Positions 1 to 8,094 of a DNA stretch of 64,000 bases are shown here, in pieces. The position numbers and the translations under genes are program-made. The notes beneath the pieces were generated by a model. That model made no database searches. It saw only the letters and a list, made by a program, of their open reading frames with translations, and was not told the origin of the DNA. The number at the start of each line of letters is the position of its first letter. Positions within the stretch are counted from its first letter, which is position 1. The stretch spans positions 62,001 through 126,000 of the forward strand of contig JAAEMX010000219.1 of the NCBI GenBank assembly GCA_024225035.1, in the 5' to 3' direction. This DNA is from Lentisphaerota bacterium. GTDB taxonomy: Bacteria > Verrucomicrobiota > Lentisphaeria > Victivallales > Victivallaceae.

Positions 1-834
1 ATATTTGGAGCGGAATGTATAAAGACAGGCGGACTGGATACAATATTAGTCCCTAAAACCGGCTCTATTGTCCCGTGGTACAAACGTGAATATTACATGC
101 CCGATCCAGCAGTAAAGACAAATGTTGTCTGCATTACTAACTTTACCCGTGATTACCTTGTTGACGTCTACAAAATCCCAGCTGATAAAGTTGACTTGGT
201 ATATCAGGGAACAGAAGTTGACCGCTTTACCTCCAGCAAAGAAACTAAAGCTGAAGCCATGCGGCGCTATCCTTTGACTCAAGATGCCGGGCCAGTTCTC
301 GGTTCTATCGGCGCGATGGAACCTCGCAAAGGTCAAATTATTCTTTTGCAGTCTATAAAAAGAATTCTGGATGCCGGAAAACTGCCGAATATTCATGTGA
401 TGTTTGTAGGCGAAGGCCCTGATGAACTGATGCTTAAAGCAGTCACCAAAGCTTATGGTCTTGAAGACCATGTTTCTTTCTTCCCGTTTACCAGCGAACC
501 AAACTATGTCTTTGACAGAATCGATATTCTAGCGTTCCCAAGTCTCTATAAAGAAGGTTTACCAAACGTTCTACTTGAATCTATGAGCATGAAAGTTCCG
601 GTTATCTCGACCAGAATGACCGGAATCCCTGAAGTTGTTTTTGACAACAAAACAGGCTTCCTGACAGACCCCGGTAATGTCGAACAATTCTCAGATGCAA
701 TAGAGAAAGTATGGAAAAACCCTGAAACATGCACTGAAATGGGTGAGAACGCACGTAAATTAATGGAAGACCGCATGGACAAAAAGAACCAGTTCAATGC
801 ATTTTTAAGTTTCTTTGCCGACATCATTAAGTAA
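1..834 (+). CDS. Glycosyltransferase family 4 (group 1), 5'-truncated by window edge
   Basis: The reading frame is open from base 1, so the gene begins before the window; 277 residues are visible. It is the C-terminal, donor-binding half of a GT-B glycosyltransferase. Seen: 'GSIGAMEPRKGQ' after the linker, 'VGEGPDE', and the EX7E signature in 'EGLPNVLLE', followed by 'VISTRMTGIPEVV' and 'GFLTDPGN', the standard order for GT4 enzymes that use nucleotide-sugar donors. The family transfers sugars to lipid or polysaccharide acceptors at the cytoplasmic face of the membrane. Acceptor and sugar cannot be read from sequence. An internal ATG at 97 is not a credible start because homology-like sequence continues upstream of it. 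The SGNH hydrolase remnant follows 65 nt downstream. Confidence 0.9.
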   Translation: MFGAECIKTGGLDTILVPKTGSIVPWYKREYYMPDPAVKTNVVCITNFTRDYLVDVYKIPADKVDLVYQGTEVDRFTSSKETKAEAMRRYPLTQDAGPVLGSIGAMEPRKGQIILLQSIKRILDAGKLPNIHVMFVGEGPDELMLKAVTKAYGLEDHVSFFPFTSEPNYVFDRIDILAFPSLYKEGLPNVLLESMSMKVPVISTRMTGIPEVVFDNKTGFLTDPGNVEQFSDAIEKVWKNPETCTEMGENARKLMEDRMDKKNQFNAFLSFFADIIK

Positions 835-899
835 TCAGGATCCAATTTTTTTCTGAAAGCTCACGGCAAAGGCTGAAAATAAAAAAGAGAGAACAAGAA

Positions 900-1535
900 A
901 TGGGAACATCGAAGAAAATCTTCTTTCAAGGGGATTCAATCACTGACGCAGGAAGATGTCGTGTAAATGTAGATCCAAATATTAAGTTAGGACAGGGCTA
1001 CGCTCAGTTAACCGCGGCTAAACTGCTGGCTGAATACCCAGAGAAGAATCTTGAAATTTTCAATCGTGGTATCAGTGGCAACCGCAGTGTAGACCTATAT
1101 GCCCGCTGGAAAATAGACGCGCTTAACCTGAAGCCGGACGTCTTGAGTATTCTGGTAGGAGTTAACGACACATGGCATGGGAAGAACAAAAATAACGGCG
1201 TTGGAATTAAACGTTATGAGCGTATCTACCGTGAACTACTTACATGGACAAGGGAAGTTCTGCCGGAATGCAAACTTGTCCTGTGCGAACCTTTCGTTCT
1301 GCTAACCGGAGCTGTTGACGAAACCTAGACAGAAGAAATAAAAGCCCGGGCAAAAGTTGTAAAAAAACTGGCAACTGAGTTTAACGCAAAGTTTGTTCCT
1401 TTCCAGGAGTTAATGAATAAAGCCGTTAAAAAAGCACTGCCAGAATACTGGCTGAACGACGGAATCCATCCTACATATGCCGGACATGAATTGATGTCTA
1501 ATGAATGGCTTAAGGTTGCCAAGGAATTGGTATAG
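900..1535 (+). pseudogene. SGNH/GDSL hydrolase interrupted by an in-frame amber codon
   Basis: The first 142 codons encode an SGNH-family esterase start: nucleophile block 'FFQGDSITDAG' (Ser13), the Gly block 'RGISGNRS' and the Asn block 'LVGVNDTW'. A TAG at 1326-1328 stops it just after 'LLTGAVDET'. The same frame then stays open for 68 more codons to TAG 1533-1535 and encodes the expected C-terminal half, including the catalytic Asp-His block 'NDGIHPTYAGH'. Reading through gives 211 codons plus stop, a normal family length. The upstream part alone lacks the catalytic His. A single TGG-to-TAG or CAG-to-TAG change explains it. Stop-codon readthrough is the alternative, but no special context is visible. 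A good terminator follows at 1549-1591. Confidence 0.85.
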
Positions 1536-1548
1536 TTGAATTATTTCT

Positions 1549-1591
1549 ATCGTCGTCCCTGATAATGTGCCTCAGGAACGGCGATTTTTTT
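1549..1591 (+). terminator. Rho-independent terminator after the SGNH gene
   Basis: An imperfect stem of about 14 bp (ATCGTCGTCCCTGA pairing with TCAGGAACGGCGAT, one G-U pair and one mismatch) with a 9-nt loop is followed directly by seven T residues. Confidence 0.8.
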
Positions 1592-1690
1592 ATTTCCCAA
1601 ACGTGTCTTTATCTTGCATAATAATATATTTAAGTAATAATATATGTAGTACAGCAAAACTATATAAATCGAAGAGAGGATCTAAATACC

Positions 1691-2680
1691 GTGAAACAAA
1701 CTGCAATGAGAAAATTCTGTCTGTCCGCTCTGGCTTTTACCATGCTAAGTATGGCTTTAACGGCAACTGCGCAAAAAAGCAAAGCAACTGACGCACCCAA
1801 CTACTCTAAAACACAAAACTGGGCACGCTTACCTGAAAAAATCAGCAAAGTCTACGATGTTTTCTATGTTCATCCGACGACCTATATGAGCTCTGAGGAC
1901 GGCACAAATGCCAGCTTAAGCAACAAAAAAGTCAATGCTGCAACAGATCAAACAGTAGAAAGACAAGCCACTGTTTTTGAGCCGACCTGCAATATTTTTG
2001 CTCCAAGATACAGACAGGCTTCAATTAAAGTTCTGGGAATGAGCAAACAGAAGCGGGATGATTACTTGAGTGTCGGCGTCATTGATATGCATAAAGCTTT
2101 TACCTACTACATGAAACATTACAACAAAGGTCGCCCTTTTATTCTGGCCAGTCACAGTCAGGGTTCAAACGTCACTTTGAACTTCCTGCGTAAATATCGT
2201 TCATTAATTAACGCTGATAGACTTATTGCTGTTTACATGATTGGCTGGACTGTTACTAAAGAAGACCTCGAAAAGATAAAACTCCCATTGGCAGAAACCG
2301 CCGACCAGACCGGAGCCATCATAATTTGGAATACTATTGGGAAAAACGGAAAGTCTCCGGTACTCAGCAAAGATGCTCTTTGCGTCAATCCACTAAACTG
2401 GAAAACCGACCACTCAAACCAACCAAAATCTAAAAATATTTATGCCAGAATTCTGCTTAAAAACGGTAAATATCTCAAGATTCCACATTTCACCTCTGCC
2501 CAAATCGGTGATAACGGCGGGCTGATTATCCCTGCCCCATCGATAATTAATAAACTGATGATGGAAATGGGCCCTGAGGTTTATCATGGCTATGACTATG
2601 ACTTTTTCTACGGCAATCTTGTTGAAAATGCAAAAGTTCGCTGCAAGGCATGGCAAAAGAAAAACTCCACAAGTAAATAA
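1691..2680 (+). CDS. Secreted DUF3089-family alpha/beta hydrolase-like protein
   Basis: 329 residues. The N-terminus has a Lys/Arg-rich start, a hydrophobic core and 'ALTATAQ', a signal peptide cleaved near residue 28, so the protein is exported. The mature part matches DUF3089: 'VYDVFYVHPTTY' near the start, 'FEPTCNIFAPRYRQA', and a nucleophile elbow 'ASHSQGS' in the middle, typical of an alpha/beta-hydrolase serine. Substrate is unknown; the family contains putative lipases/esterases. The GTG at 1691 sits 10 nt after GAGAGGA; an ATG at 1706 is an alternative that keeps the signal peptide. It stands alone, with its own upstream gap of 155 nt, and converges with the ttcA-like pseudogene. Confidence 0.85.
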   Translation: MKQTAMRKFCLSALAFTMLSMALTATAQKSKATDAPNYSKTQNWARLPEKISKVYDVFYVHPTTYMSSEDGTNASLSNKKVNAATDQTVERQATVFEPTCNIFAPRYRQASIKVLGMSKQKRDDYLSVGVIDMHKAFTYYMKHYNKGRPFILASHSQGSNVTLNFLRKYRSLINADRLIAVYMIGWTVTKEDLEKIKLPLAETADQTGAIIIWNTIGKNGKSPVLSKDALCVNPLNWKTDHSNQPKSKNIYARILLKNGKYLKIPHFTSAQIGDNGGLIIPAPSIINKLMMEMGPEVYHGYDYDFFYGNLVENAKVRCKAWQKKNSTSK

Positions 2681-2686
2681 ACTGTT

Positions 2687-3435
2687 TTACAGTTTAATAA
2701 ATTTTTTATCCAGTAGATAGGCCGGGCGGACATCCTGCATGGAGTGCAGAATATGCTGGCGAACGTTAGGTATCTTTTCATTAACGGTTTACAGCAACGC
2801 CATAAAATAAGCCCGGTCACCATGCTCATCAAGTTGTTCCTTATAAGCACATTCACCAAAAACTGGCAGTTCAAGTTCAGCTGCAGCTGCAGTTACCAGA
2901 TCTTCCGGAGCATAAGCAAGCGGCCTTATTATCCTTAAATCAGCTTCGTCAGCAGGAACATTGGGGCCCATAGTTGTGATACCGCCGCCTCTAAACGTGC
3001 TTATCATCAACGAAACTGCCGTATCATCAAGGTTATGTCCAAGCGCAACTTTTGAGCATTTCAGACCTTCAGCTTTCTTATACAGCATGCCACGGCGCAA
3101 GCGTGAGCAAAGCAAACATGGACGTTTTTCTGCTTCTTTTTCTCTTATAATATCTTCCATAGGGGCTTTTATCGTGTGGTGACTCCAGTTTTGAGCATCA
3201 CAGAAGTCAGCAATTTTATCTGCTTCAAAGCCGCTGAAACCGGGATCAAAGGTTACAGTTTCCAATTCAAATTTAATTGGAGCACGTCGCTGCAAGGCCT
3301 CAAGTACCTGCATCAGCATCTTCCACCACTCAAGCCTACTAATATCCTGTCACCGTCTTCTATCATAGTGTAATCAGCGATAGCTTTACCGGTCAGGCGT
3401 TTTACTTTATTGAAATTCTTTGTTTTCTTCTTCAT
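2687..3435 (-). pseudogene. ttcA: TtcA-like tRNA 2-thiocytidine synthetase, broken twice
   Basis: The intact family is an ATP PP-loop enzyme that thiolates C32 of certain tRNAs. Reading down from ATG 3435, a normal N-terminus runs to 'DRILVGLSGG' and then shifts frame at about 3320. The expected 'KDS' of the PP-loop motif SGGKDS is missing; alignment with the E. coli protein implies a net loss of 10 nt. The following frame (3319 down to 2792) is good: 'CLLCSRLRRGMLY' with the CxxC cluster ligands, 'ALGHNLDDTA', 'IIRPLAYAPE'. It meets TAA at 2789-2791 after 'RAYFMALL', yet the same frame continues as a family-typical tail ('EKIPNVRQHILHSM') to TAA 2687-2689. Loss of both the ATP loop and the tail makes activity very unlikely. 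Confidence 0.88.
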
Positions 3436-3540
3436 GCAGACACCATAAAGCATCAAATCATTTTTTCAATAGTTAATTTATTACTTGCATCAAATGAAAT
3501 TCAGTTATAGCTTTATAAGACTGAAAGGAAAGAATGCAAT

Positions 3541-4239
3541 ATGACAGACAAAGCCAAAAAACTTCTGGCCGCACTGCACGCTGCCGCAAATCCTGATGAT
3601 ATTAAAATGATGAGCAAATTCGGCATTAATACTGATAAAGTAATTGGTGTCCGGGTTCCTGGGATCCGCAAGATTGCCAAAGCCGCCGCTAAGGGTTATG
3701 ATCACCCAACCGCTCTTGAACTTTGGGGAACAGATATTCATGAAGCCCGCATTCTTGCTGGCCTCCTAGCTGATCCGGAAGAGTTCACACCACAACTGGT
3801 TTGGGAGTGGACAGTCGACTTCAATTCCTGGGATATTGTTGATCTGGTAACAGATACTTTTGAGAAAATCCCATTTATAAATGAACTTATAACAGAACTG
3901 GCGGCTGACAAGCGTGAATTCGTGAGAAGAACAGCTTTTGTAATAATTGCCGGGCACGCGGTTCACAATAAGAAGCTGACCGCTCCTGATTTTATCGCAT
4001 TTTTCCCGCTTATAGAAAAATACTCTACAGACGATCGTAATTTCGTCAGAAAAGCCGTAAACTGGGCATTGCGGAATATTGGCAAACGCAATATGATTTT
4101 ACGTACTGCCGCGCTTGAATTTGCCGAAAACCTGGTCACATCAGGCAATAAAACCGCTTGCTGGATTGCTAAAGACGCAATTCGTGAATTAAATACAGAC
4201 AAAGTTATTGCGAGAATCCAGAAAAGTAAAAAAGCATGA
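3541..4239 (+). CDS. AlkD-like DNA alkylation repair protein (HEAT-like repeats)
   Basis: 232 residues, the usual length for the DNA_alkylation_repair/AlkD family (PF08713), all-helical HEAT-like repeat proteins that excise alkylated purines such as 3-methyladenine and 7-methylguanine without base flipping. Seen: 'VIGVRVPGIRKIAKAAA' near the N-terminus and 'FNSWDIVDLV', which corresponds to the AlkD segment carrying the catalytic Trp and Asp; 'DRNFVRKAVNWALRNIGKRN' matches the later conserved helix. A strong AAAGGAAAG lies just before the ATG. The stop overlaps the next gene's start by 4 nt (ATGA), indicating translational coupling with trmO. Divergent from the ttcA-like pseudogene. Confidence 0.9.
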   Translation: MTDKAKKLLAALHAAANPDDIKMMSKFGINTDKVIGVRVPGIRKIAKAAAKGYDHPTALELWGTDIHEARILAGLLADPEEFTPQLVWEWTVDFNSWDIVDLVTDTFEKIPFINELITELAADKREFVRRTAFVIIAGHAVHNKKLTAPDFIAFFPLIEKYSTDDRNFVRKAVNWALRNIGKRNMILRTAALEFAENLVTSGNKTACWIAKDAIRELNTDKVIARIQKSKKA

Positions 4240-5042
4240 AAAATAAACCGGAAAAATTCGAATTTGAACCTATCGGATATGTCCGCTGCGGGCAGAATTA
4301 CCGCTATGAAGCGCCTCGACAGGCAGTCTTTGCCGACAACGAAGGCTGCATAGAACTTTTAAGCGGTCATAATTATGAACAGGCAGCACGAGACCTTACC
4401 GGGTTTGACCGCATATGGGTGATTTTTATGTTTCACCTGAATGAAGGCTGGCGTCCGCTGGTGCAGCCTCCTGTAGCACCTCCAGGCCGCAAGGTCAGTT
4501 TGTTTGCCACCAGAGCGCCATACCGACCGAATCCTATCGGCATGAGCTGTGTGGAGCTGGTCAAGGTTGAAGGACGGGTTTTGCATATTCGGAATTTTGA
4601 CCTTCTGGACGGCTCTCCGGTACTAGATATCAAACCGTATATTCCACATGCTGACGCGTTCCCTGATTCGGCGGCCGGCTGGCTTGAAGAAGCGCAAGGC
4701 GAACGCTATGAAGTAAAAATCGAACCTCATGCCTTAAAAATGATGCAATGGATCAAAGCCGAATCCGGACTTGACCTGGAAAACTTTGCTCTGTTGCAGC
4801 TTGGCATAAACCCGTTAGCTAGTAAACGTAAACGAATTTCCATCGCACCTGACGACCCTGAACAGCTGGAAATTGGCTGCCGTACCTGGCGCATAGGGTT
4901 CAAAGCTTACCCCGCTCCGCATATTATCGACGTTCAATACGTACGCACAAACTACACTCCCGAAGAACTCCTTCCCGCATCTGATGATAAATATAAGGAC
5001 AAAGAATTACATAGAAATTTTTGTGAAAAAAAGTTTGTGTAA
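4236..5042 (+). CDS. trmO: tRNA (adenine(37)-N6)-methyltransferase TrmO (TsaA/YaeB family)
   Basis: 268 residues. TrmO adds the methyl group of m6t6A37 on tRNA-Thr(GGU) using S-adenosylmethionine. The TsaA beta-barrel domain is clear at residues 8-150: 'FEPIGYVRCG', 'FDRIWVIFMFH', 'ATRAPYRPNPIGMS', 'DLLDGSPVLDIKPYIPHAD'. A C-terminal extension of about 110 residues is longer than usual but common in the family. It overlaps alkD by ATGA. A tsaC gene for the preceding t6A step is present at 53,983, so the substrate pathway exists in this genome. Confidence 0.93.
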   Translation: MKNKPEKFEFEPIGYVRCGQNYRYEAPRQAVFADNEGCIELLSGHNYEQAARDLTGFDRIWVIFMFHLNEGWRPLVQPPVAPPGRKVSLFATRAPYRPNPIGMSCVELVKVEGRVLHIRNFDLLDGSPVLDIKPYIPHADAFPDSAAGWLEEAQGERYEVKIEPHALKMMQWIKAESGLDLENFALLQLGINPLASKRKRISIAPDDPEQLEIGCRTWRIGFKAYPAPHIIDVQYVRTNYTPEELLPASDDKYKDKELHRNFCEKKFV

Positions 5043-5141
5043 GAAGCAACTCAACTATATACTAAGATTTATTAGAAATTAAATACATTTAAACCGAGCA
5101 GTCTTATAGAATGCCGTAAGTTTGTAACTGGAGGTTATATT

Positions 5142-6479
5142 ATGGTAAACAAAATTGTCCGATGGTATTTTAAAATTCCAATGTTCACCCGAATCCTGGT
5201 CGGTTTTGCTCTTGGTATCATAGCAGGCCTGTTGCTATGGAAGTTATCTCAAACCCGAGGTGACGAGTGGCTTCGAGAAATTCTGGGCTGGGTTTCACCA
5301 TTTGGCAATATTCTACTAGACATGCTTAAAATGATTGTAATCCCAATCGTATTTTTCTCTCTTGTCAATGGCTCAGCCAGCTTACCAATTAAAAAGTTTG
5401 GTTCATTAGGCGGCATGGTTTTACTCTGGTTTACAGCGACTTCATTTATTGCGGCAATACTCGGTACAGGAATCGCGTTTATCATCAACCCCGGACAAGC
5501 GGCAGACCGTGAAAGCATAAACAGACTTGCAGAAGCGTTAATGCCCCAAGCCCAGCAAATCGGACATCAGGTAGCACAATCCGGCAACCGGCTGGCTACA
5601 TTTATAAGCAGTTTATTCAGAAATCCTTTTGAAGCTCTTTCTACCAGTAACTTTCTGTCAATAATTATCTTTGCCATGCTTTTCGGACTGGCAGCAAGGG
5701 TTTTGCTTGACACTCTCAGGAACAAAGAAGAGCGTAAGCTTATTTTAGGCATGCTTAACCTTTTTCAGGCGGCTCAGGCCGTTACTTTCAAAATAGTTGA
5801 CTGGGTTATGGAATACTTCCCTATCGGTGTATTTGCCTTGACTACTGTCAATTTTGGACTCTATGGCTCAAAATTATTTGGACCTTATATGAAAATTGCC
5901 ATTGGCGTAATCATTGGCATTCTGATCATGCTTTTCCTGATTTACCCGTTACTGATCTTTTTTACAACCTATCAGAATCCTGTCAAAATAATGAGCAGAA
6001 TTCAGGAAGCGATAATAACAGCTTTTGTTACAAGAAGCAGCGCTGCGGCTCTGCCGGTATCAATGCGACTCTGCGAAGAAGAACTGGGGGTAAAAAACGA
6101 ACTTGCCGGCTTTTCGCTACCACTTGGCTGTACCATAAACATGGACGGAGTCTGTGTGCATCTGCCGGTATTTGCCATTCTGGCCTCCAATTTATTCGAT
6201 ATCCACATGGGACCGGTACAAATCGTAATCATGATTGTCTCGGTGGTCGTCGCCTCAATTGGAGCAGGAGGAGTGCCAAGCGGAAGTCTAATGTTGATGT
6301 TCATTGTACTGCAAAGCATGGGACTTAGCGACTCCCAGACTGCTGTCATTGTAGCTTTGGCAATGGGAATTAACCCCATCATCGATATGTTTGAGACTGC
6401 AGCAAACGTCGCTGGAGACAACGTCTGTACCTATATTGTTGCCAAAACCCAAGGTGTCATAGAAAAAAAAGAGCTGTAA
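5142..6479 (+). CDS. Dicarboxylate/amino acid:cation symporter (DAACS family), copy 1
   Basis: 445-residue membrane transporter of the GltP/DctA/SstT family, which couples uptake of glutamate, aspartate, serine or C4-dicarboxylates to protons or sodium. Seen: first membrane segment after 'FKIPMFTRILVGFALG', then 'LKMIVIPIVFFSLVNGSASL', the serine-rich hairpin-1 tip 'TRSSAAALPVSM', the TM7 motif 'NMDGVC' (family usually NMDGT), hairpin-2 'AGGVPSGSLMLMF' and the TM8 substrate-binding helix 'DMFETAANVAGDN'. The Val for Thr in NMDG(T/V) may shift specificity. A clean GGAGG precedes the ATG. The next gene is a close paralogue in the same orientation. Substrate is not assignable from sequence. Confidence 0.93.
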   Translation: MVNKIVRWYFKIPMFTRILVGFALGIIAGLLLWKLSQTRGDEWLREILGWVSPFGNILLDMLKMIVIPIVFFSLVNGSASLPIKKFGSLGGMVLLWFTATSFIAAILGTGIAFIINPGQAADRESINRLAEALMPQAQQIGHQVAQSGNRLATFISSLFRNPFEALSTSNFLSIIIFAMLFGLAARVLLDTLRNKEERKLILGMLNLFQAAQAVTFKIVDWVMEYFPIGVFALTTVNFGLYGSKLFGPYMKIAIGVIIGILIMLFLIYPLLIFFTTYQNPVKIMSRIQEAIITAFVTRSSAAALPVSMRLCEEELGVKNELAGFSLPLGCTINMDGVCVHLPVFAILASNLFDIHMGPVQIVIMIVSVVVASIGAGGVPSGSLMLMFIVLQSMGLSDSQTAVIVALAMGINPIIDMFETAANVAGDNVCTYIVAKTQGVIEKKEL

Positions 6480-6510
6480 AGCCTTCTTTGACCACTTTCT
6501 GAGCTGAATT

Positions 6511-6535
6511 AAGCCGGTTCAAATTGAACCGGCTT
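6511..6535. other. Perfect 10-bp hairpin between symporter paralogues
   Basis: AAGCCGGTTC and GAACCGGCTT are exact inverted repeats around a 5-nt loop, 31 nt after the first symporter gene. There is no T-run on either side, so it is a weak terminator at best; it may stabilise the mRNA 3' end. Confidence 0.5.
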
Positions 6536-6744
6536 AAAATAATACAAAACATCACAATACATTGTAAGTCAATCCATGACTCTTCACAAAACTCCTAACT
6601 CTCTCTTTCTAACTTCCTGTAGACTAAATATAAACACAAATTATCAGCACAAAGATTTGATTAATTCCTTCCTCAATTATATACTATTATTTATTTCCAC
6701 AGGAAACATTCACATAAAAACTAGTATTTAATTGGGAGGTATTG

Positions 6745-8094
6745 ATGCAAATAAAGTTGTTTCGCTGGTATTTTAAAATACCGCTCTCCACTCGTATTCT
6801 TATTGGGTTCTCCCTGGGCGCTGTTATGGGGCTTCTGCTATGGCATATTTCACAAGATCGCGGAGACGAATGGCTCAGAAATGTAATGAACTATTTTACT
6901 CCATTTGGCAATATTCTTCTTGACATACTCAAAATGATAGTTATCCCAATTGTCTTCTTCTCTCTGGTAAATGGTTCAGCAAGTCTTTCAATCAAAAAGT
7001 TTGGTTCATTAGGCGGTATGGTTATTTTGTGGTTTACTGCAACTTCATTTATAGCTGCAATACTCGGTACAGGAGTAGCTCTTATAATAAGCCCTGGCAA
7101 AAAAATTGATATTCAAGGCATTAATAAACTGTCTCATAACCTAATGCCGCAGGCTCACGAAATGGGACAGCAAGTTTGCCAGACTACAAATCAAATAGTT
7201 GCGTTTTTAGGAAATCTTTTTAGAAATCCTTTTGAAGCGTTAGCCACAGGAAATTTTCTTTCTATCATCATTTTTGCTACCTTGTTCGGACTGGCTGCCA
7301 GAGCCATGCTGGATACGCTGCACAACAAAAAAGAACGTAAAATAATCATCGATATGCTGAATATTTTCCAAGCAACACAAGCTATAACTTTCAAGATAAT
7401 TGACTGGGTACTGGAATACTTCCCATTCGGTATTTTTGCGCTCACAACTGTAAATTTCGGGCTTTACGGCTCTAAGCTTTTTGGCCCTTATATGAAAATA
7501 ACCTTAGGAGTAATCATTGGCTTTATGCTTATGATTATGATTATTTATCCACTACTGATTTTCTTCTTTACTTATCAGAATCCATTCAAAATCATGTTCA
7601 AAATACAGAAAGCAGTTGTAACTGCTTTTGTGACGCGCAGCAGTGCTGCTGCGTTACCGGTTTCAATGCAGGTTTGTGAAGAAGAACTCGATGTCAAAAA
7701 TGAACTTGCAGGCTTTTCATTACCGCTAGGAAGTACTATCAACATGGACGGAGTATGCATTCACCTCCCTGTATTCGCCATTCTTGCTACGAACCTTTTT
7801 AATATTCATGTTGGACCGCTGTTGATTATTATTATTATTCTATCAGTTGTTGTTGCTTCAATCGGAACCGGTGGAGTTCCTAGCGGAAGCCTAATGCTGA
7901 TGTTCATAATATTTCAAAGCATGGGCTTAAGTTATTCTCAGACTGCAGTTGTTGTAGCTTTGGCAATGGGAATCAATCCGCTTATTGACATGTTCGAAAC
8001 TGCAGTTAATGTAGCAGGTGACAACGTATGCACATATATTGTGGCTTACAATCATGGTATGATTAAAAAAACTGACGGCAGGAGATTCTTTTGA
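6745..8094 (+). CDS. Dicarboxylate/amino acid:cation symporter (DAACS family), copy 2
   Basis: 449 residues from ATG 6745, which follows GGGAGGT; a TTG three bases earlier is too close to that site. By eye it is very similar to copy 1 along the whole length: same 'YFKIP', 'LKMIVIPIVFFSLVNGSASL', 'TRSSAAALPVSM', 'NMDGVC' and 'DMFETAVNVAGDN'. The main divergence is in the loop at residues 120-150 and in codon choice (copy 2 is more AT-rich). This is a tandem duplication with both copies intact. Separate promoter regions are likely, since 265 nt lie between the genes. The stop overlaps the TTG start of rlmI (TTGA), so this copy is translationally coupled to rlmI while copy 1 is not. Confidence 0.93.
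   Translation: MQIKLFRWYFKIPLSTRILIGFSLGAVMGLLLWHISQDRGDEWLRNVMNYFTPFGNILLDILKMIVIPIVFFSLVNGSASLSIKKFGSLGGMVILWFTATSFIAAILGTGVALIISPGKKIDIQGINKLSHNLMPQAHEMGQQVCQTTNQIVAFLGNLFRNPFEALATGNFLSIIIFATLFGLAARAMLDTLHNKKERKIIIDMLNIFQATQAITFKIIDWVLEYFPFGIFALTTVNFGLYGSKLFGPYMKITLGVIIGFMLMIMIIYPLLIFFFTYQNPFKIMFKIQKAVVTAFVTRSSAAALPVSMQVCEEELDVKNELAGFSLPLGSTINMDGVCIHLPVFAILATNLFNIHVGPLLIIIIILSVVVASIGTGGVPSGSLMLMFIIFQSMGLSYSQTAVVVALAMGINPLIDMFETAVNVAGDNVCTYIVAYNHGMIKKTDGRRFF

Noticed and set aside
97-834. Glycosyltransferase start at ATG 97
   Set aside because: The frame is open to base 1 and reads as glycosyltransferase before 97, so the gene is truncated by the window edge.
6511-6535. Intrinsic terminator after the first symporter
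   Set aside because: A perfect stem but no T-run on either strand; kept only as a hairpin.
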